Of a stretch of 64,000 bases of DNA, positions 62,422-64,000 are shown piece by piece. The position numbers were made by a program, and so were the translations under genes. Source of the DNA: Anatilimnocola floriformis (GTDB taxonomy: Bacteria; Planctomycetota; Planctomycetia; Pirellulales; Pirellulaceae); the NCBI RefSeq assembly GCF_024256385.1, contig NZ_JAMLFW010000001.1, positions 124,001-188,000 on the forward strand. Reading direction: 5' to 3'. The notes beneath the pieces were generated by a model. That model saw nothing but the letters and a program-made list of their open reading frames with translations. It searched no databases and had not been told where the DNA came from. Within the stretch, counting starts at the first letter, position 1. The number at the start of each line of letters is the position of its first letter.

Positions 62422-64000
62422 CTACTGACCGATCGCGCTCGCCGTGGTGCGACTCAGATCGCGAACTTTGAGCGCATCGATTCGCACCACATTGCCAGCC
62501 GTGATCAGAGTCGGCTTTTTCAAAGTAGGAACCGCATCGGAGGCGACGTCGCGCAGTTCGCTGGGACTGCCGGACCAACTGACCCACGGCTGACCATCGA
62601 CGCTCACGGCCAATGAAGCGTTGTCCTTTTGCTGACGAACTTGCACCTCGAGGCGGGCTGTACGATTCGACGGCAGCGTCTGTTCGTTGACCGAAACATT
62701 GCCCGGCATCGGGCCGCCGCCCATATCCTGCAGCGTGGTCTTTTGCTCGGCGCCGCTCTTCGGCAGCACCGCGATGCTGCAACGATCTTCGACCGGCAGC
62801 GTCAGCTTCAACGGACCATCTCCCTCGACCCAATGCAGATCGACGAGCAGGTCGTAGTTCTTCAAGCCATCGGGGCCGAGGCCGAGCCAGGAGTCTTCGA
62901 CGGTTTCGTTTTGCCAGCTCGAGTCATCGACGATTTGCCAGTTTCCCTTGCCGGCGTAGCGGGCCGGTTCGAGATCGTCCGACATCAGATTGTCCCAGCT
63001 CAGGCCGGTGTCGCGGCGAGCAAACAGGGCTTCGTACTGGCCGTGACTGCGGGCGATCGCAAAGGTATCGAGGGCGTGGTCGGAAATCGCCAGATCGCAA
63101 ACCGTTCCCCGCCAGGCTCGCCGGCCGTTGGCATCGGCGCCGATGCTGAGCGCACCGGGCGACCAATCGAGGCCAGGCTTTAAACCGCTGATGCGGCTCT
63201 TTTCCACGCCTTGCACATAACCGGTCAGCGTCGAACCGTCGTAGCTCACCGCGATGTGCGTGGCATGGTCGGCTTTCACTTTGCCGAGCTTGAGTTCCAC
63301 CGGCGGTTCGTTCGGGCTGGTCCACAGTTCAAAGACGAATTCATTTTTGCGCTGCAGCATGCGGAAACTGGCCTGATTGCTCTGATCGCCGAGGCCGAAG
63401 ATGCGCGCGTCATTCGCGCGATTGGAATCGGGCATGATGATGGCTTCGATGGTGAAGGCTTTGTGCTGGCGAATGTTCTCGACCAGATCGTCGCCGGCTT
63501 CCCAGGAATAGAGACTGCCGCCGTTGAGGTTGTAGACGTTCACACCCTCGACGAATTGGGCTGGGCCGCGCACTTCGAGCTTCGTGATCAGCTCTTCGGT
63601 CTTGTTTGCCGGATTGCGCACCAGGGGCACGTTGTTCACGCCCCACAGCGAAAACAGCAACTGCTGCGGCGCATCGGGCCATTGCAGTTCGCGCAAGACC
63701 AGACCTTGATTGTCGGCGACGGCGGATTCGTTGGCGGCGACGCTGGCCTGTTGATCGCCGGTCGTCCGCACAAAGGAGACTTTGCCTTCGGTCACATCGA
63801 GACGGGTTGTCTCTGGCGAAACAATCAGGCGAAACTGGGTGCCGATGACGATGGCTTTGGCTTGCGGAGTTTCGAAGACCATCGGGCCCAGGTCTCGCTG
63901 GGGCGCGACATTGGCCAGGACTTCACCTTGCAGCAGGTGGACTTGTTTGGCGCGGCTTTTCCGCTCGGCGACCAGTTCGAACTTGGTCACCTGCGAAGCG
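62422..64000 (-). CDS. FecR-type protein with LamG-like domain (5' end beyond the window)
   Basis: At least 525 residues; the reading frame is still open at the window edge (codons for ASQV before the GTG at 63990), so the N-terminus is missing. The visible start is a FecR-like beta domain (VHLLQGEVLANVAPQ ... VIGTQFRLIVSPETTRLDVT), as in anti-sigma regulators. Residues about 150-300 form a LamG/concanavalin-like fold (AFTIEAIIMP, THIAVSYDGSTLTGYVQG, WRGTVCDLAISDHAL). Planctomycete relatives have an N-terminal helix and act with ECF sigma factors (family knowledge). Confidence 0.82.
   Translation of the reverse strand, partial: ASQVTKFELVAERKSRAKQVHLLQGEVLANVAPQRDLGPMVFETPQAKAIVIGTQFRLIVSPETTRLDVTEGKVSFVRTTGDQQASVAANESAVADNQGLVLRELQWPDAPQQLLFSLWGVNNVPLVRNPANKTEELITKLEVRGPAQFVEGVNVYNLNGGSLYSWEAGDDLVENIRQHKAFTIEAIIMPDSNRANDARIFGLGDQSNQASFRMLQRKNEFVFELWTSPNEPPVELKLGKVKADHATHIAVSYDGSTLTGYVQGVEKSRISGLKPGLDWSPGALSIGADANGRRAWRGTVCDLAISDHALDTFAIARSHGQYEALFARRDTGLSWDNLMSDDLEPARYAGKGNWQIVDDSSWQNETVEDSWLGLGPDGLKNYDLLVDLHWVEGDGPLKLTLPVEDRCSIAVLPKSGAEQKTTLQDMGGGPMPGNVSVNEQTLPSNRTARLEVQVRQQKDNASLAVSVDGQPWVSWSGSPSELRDVASDAVPTLKKPTLITAGNVVRIDALKVRDLSRTTASAIGQ

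Overview
The window looks like a chromosomal piece of a Planctomycetota bacterium, most likely of the Pirellulales type (inference). The evidence is GC-rich DNA, three DUF1501 proteins, a cytochrome-c/DUF1549/DUF1553 protein, secreted Gfo/Idh/MocA oxidoreductases with Tat signals, short membrane proteins with an NPYASP or LAWW-type start, a CotH-like protein, and dispersed hairpin repeats between genes. I recognised no rRNA, tRNA or CRISPR array.

Layout: 0.3-31 kb is ordinary chromosome. It holds an HNH nuclease pair, ribBA, nusB-ftsY, two Gfo/Idh/MocA proteins, a PQQ-propeller membrane protein, a siroheme sulfite/nitrite reductase, DUF1501 and DUF1549/1553 proteins, two tandem 700-residue secreted SH3-like paralogues, a dipeptide epimerase, a CotH-like protein, zinc-ribbon proteins and an Nramp-like transporter. 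From 31.2 to 51.6 kb lies one continuous respiratory cluster. It encodes a Rieske protein, a split cytochrome b, a 1710-residue eight-haem cytochrome, two cupredoxin-like proteins, a dihaem cytochrome c, aa3-type oxidase subunits II, I, III and IV, haem A synthesis (CtaA, CtaB), a SCO copper chaperone, a DUF420 protein and a small CxxC membrane protein. Together these would pass electrons from quinol through a bc complex and c-type haems to oxygen. Several subunits carry unusual additions: a long coiled-coil insert in subunit III, a repeat-bearing N-terminus on the Rieske protein, extra helices on the subunit IV-like cytochrome b, and His-rich tails. A near-perfect CRP-type palindrome sits ahead of the cluster.

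From 51.6 to 60.9 kb is an accessory region with visibly lower GC and many non-coding repeats. Two inverted copies of a MITE-like repeat, sharing an identical 29-bp end, bracket 53.3-60.9 kb. Inside are an IS607-like serine recombinase with an unusual C-terminal domain, an Abi-alpha (DUF4393) protein, a TIR-like protein converging on it, three small membrane or zinc-ribbon genes, a 1.3-kb stretch without genes that folds into about 18 local hairpins and has its own promoter and terminator (a candidate large structured RNA), and a four-gene overlapping operon including a GNAT acetyltransferase. The RNA candidate and its surrounding island are the best candidates for an undescribed system. The window closes with another DUF1501 gene and a FecR/LamG-type protein cut by the window edge.
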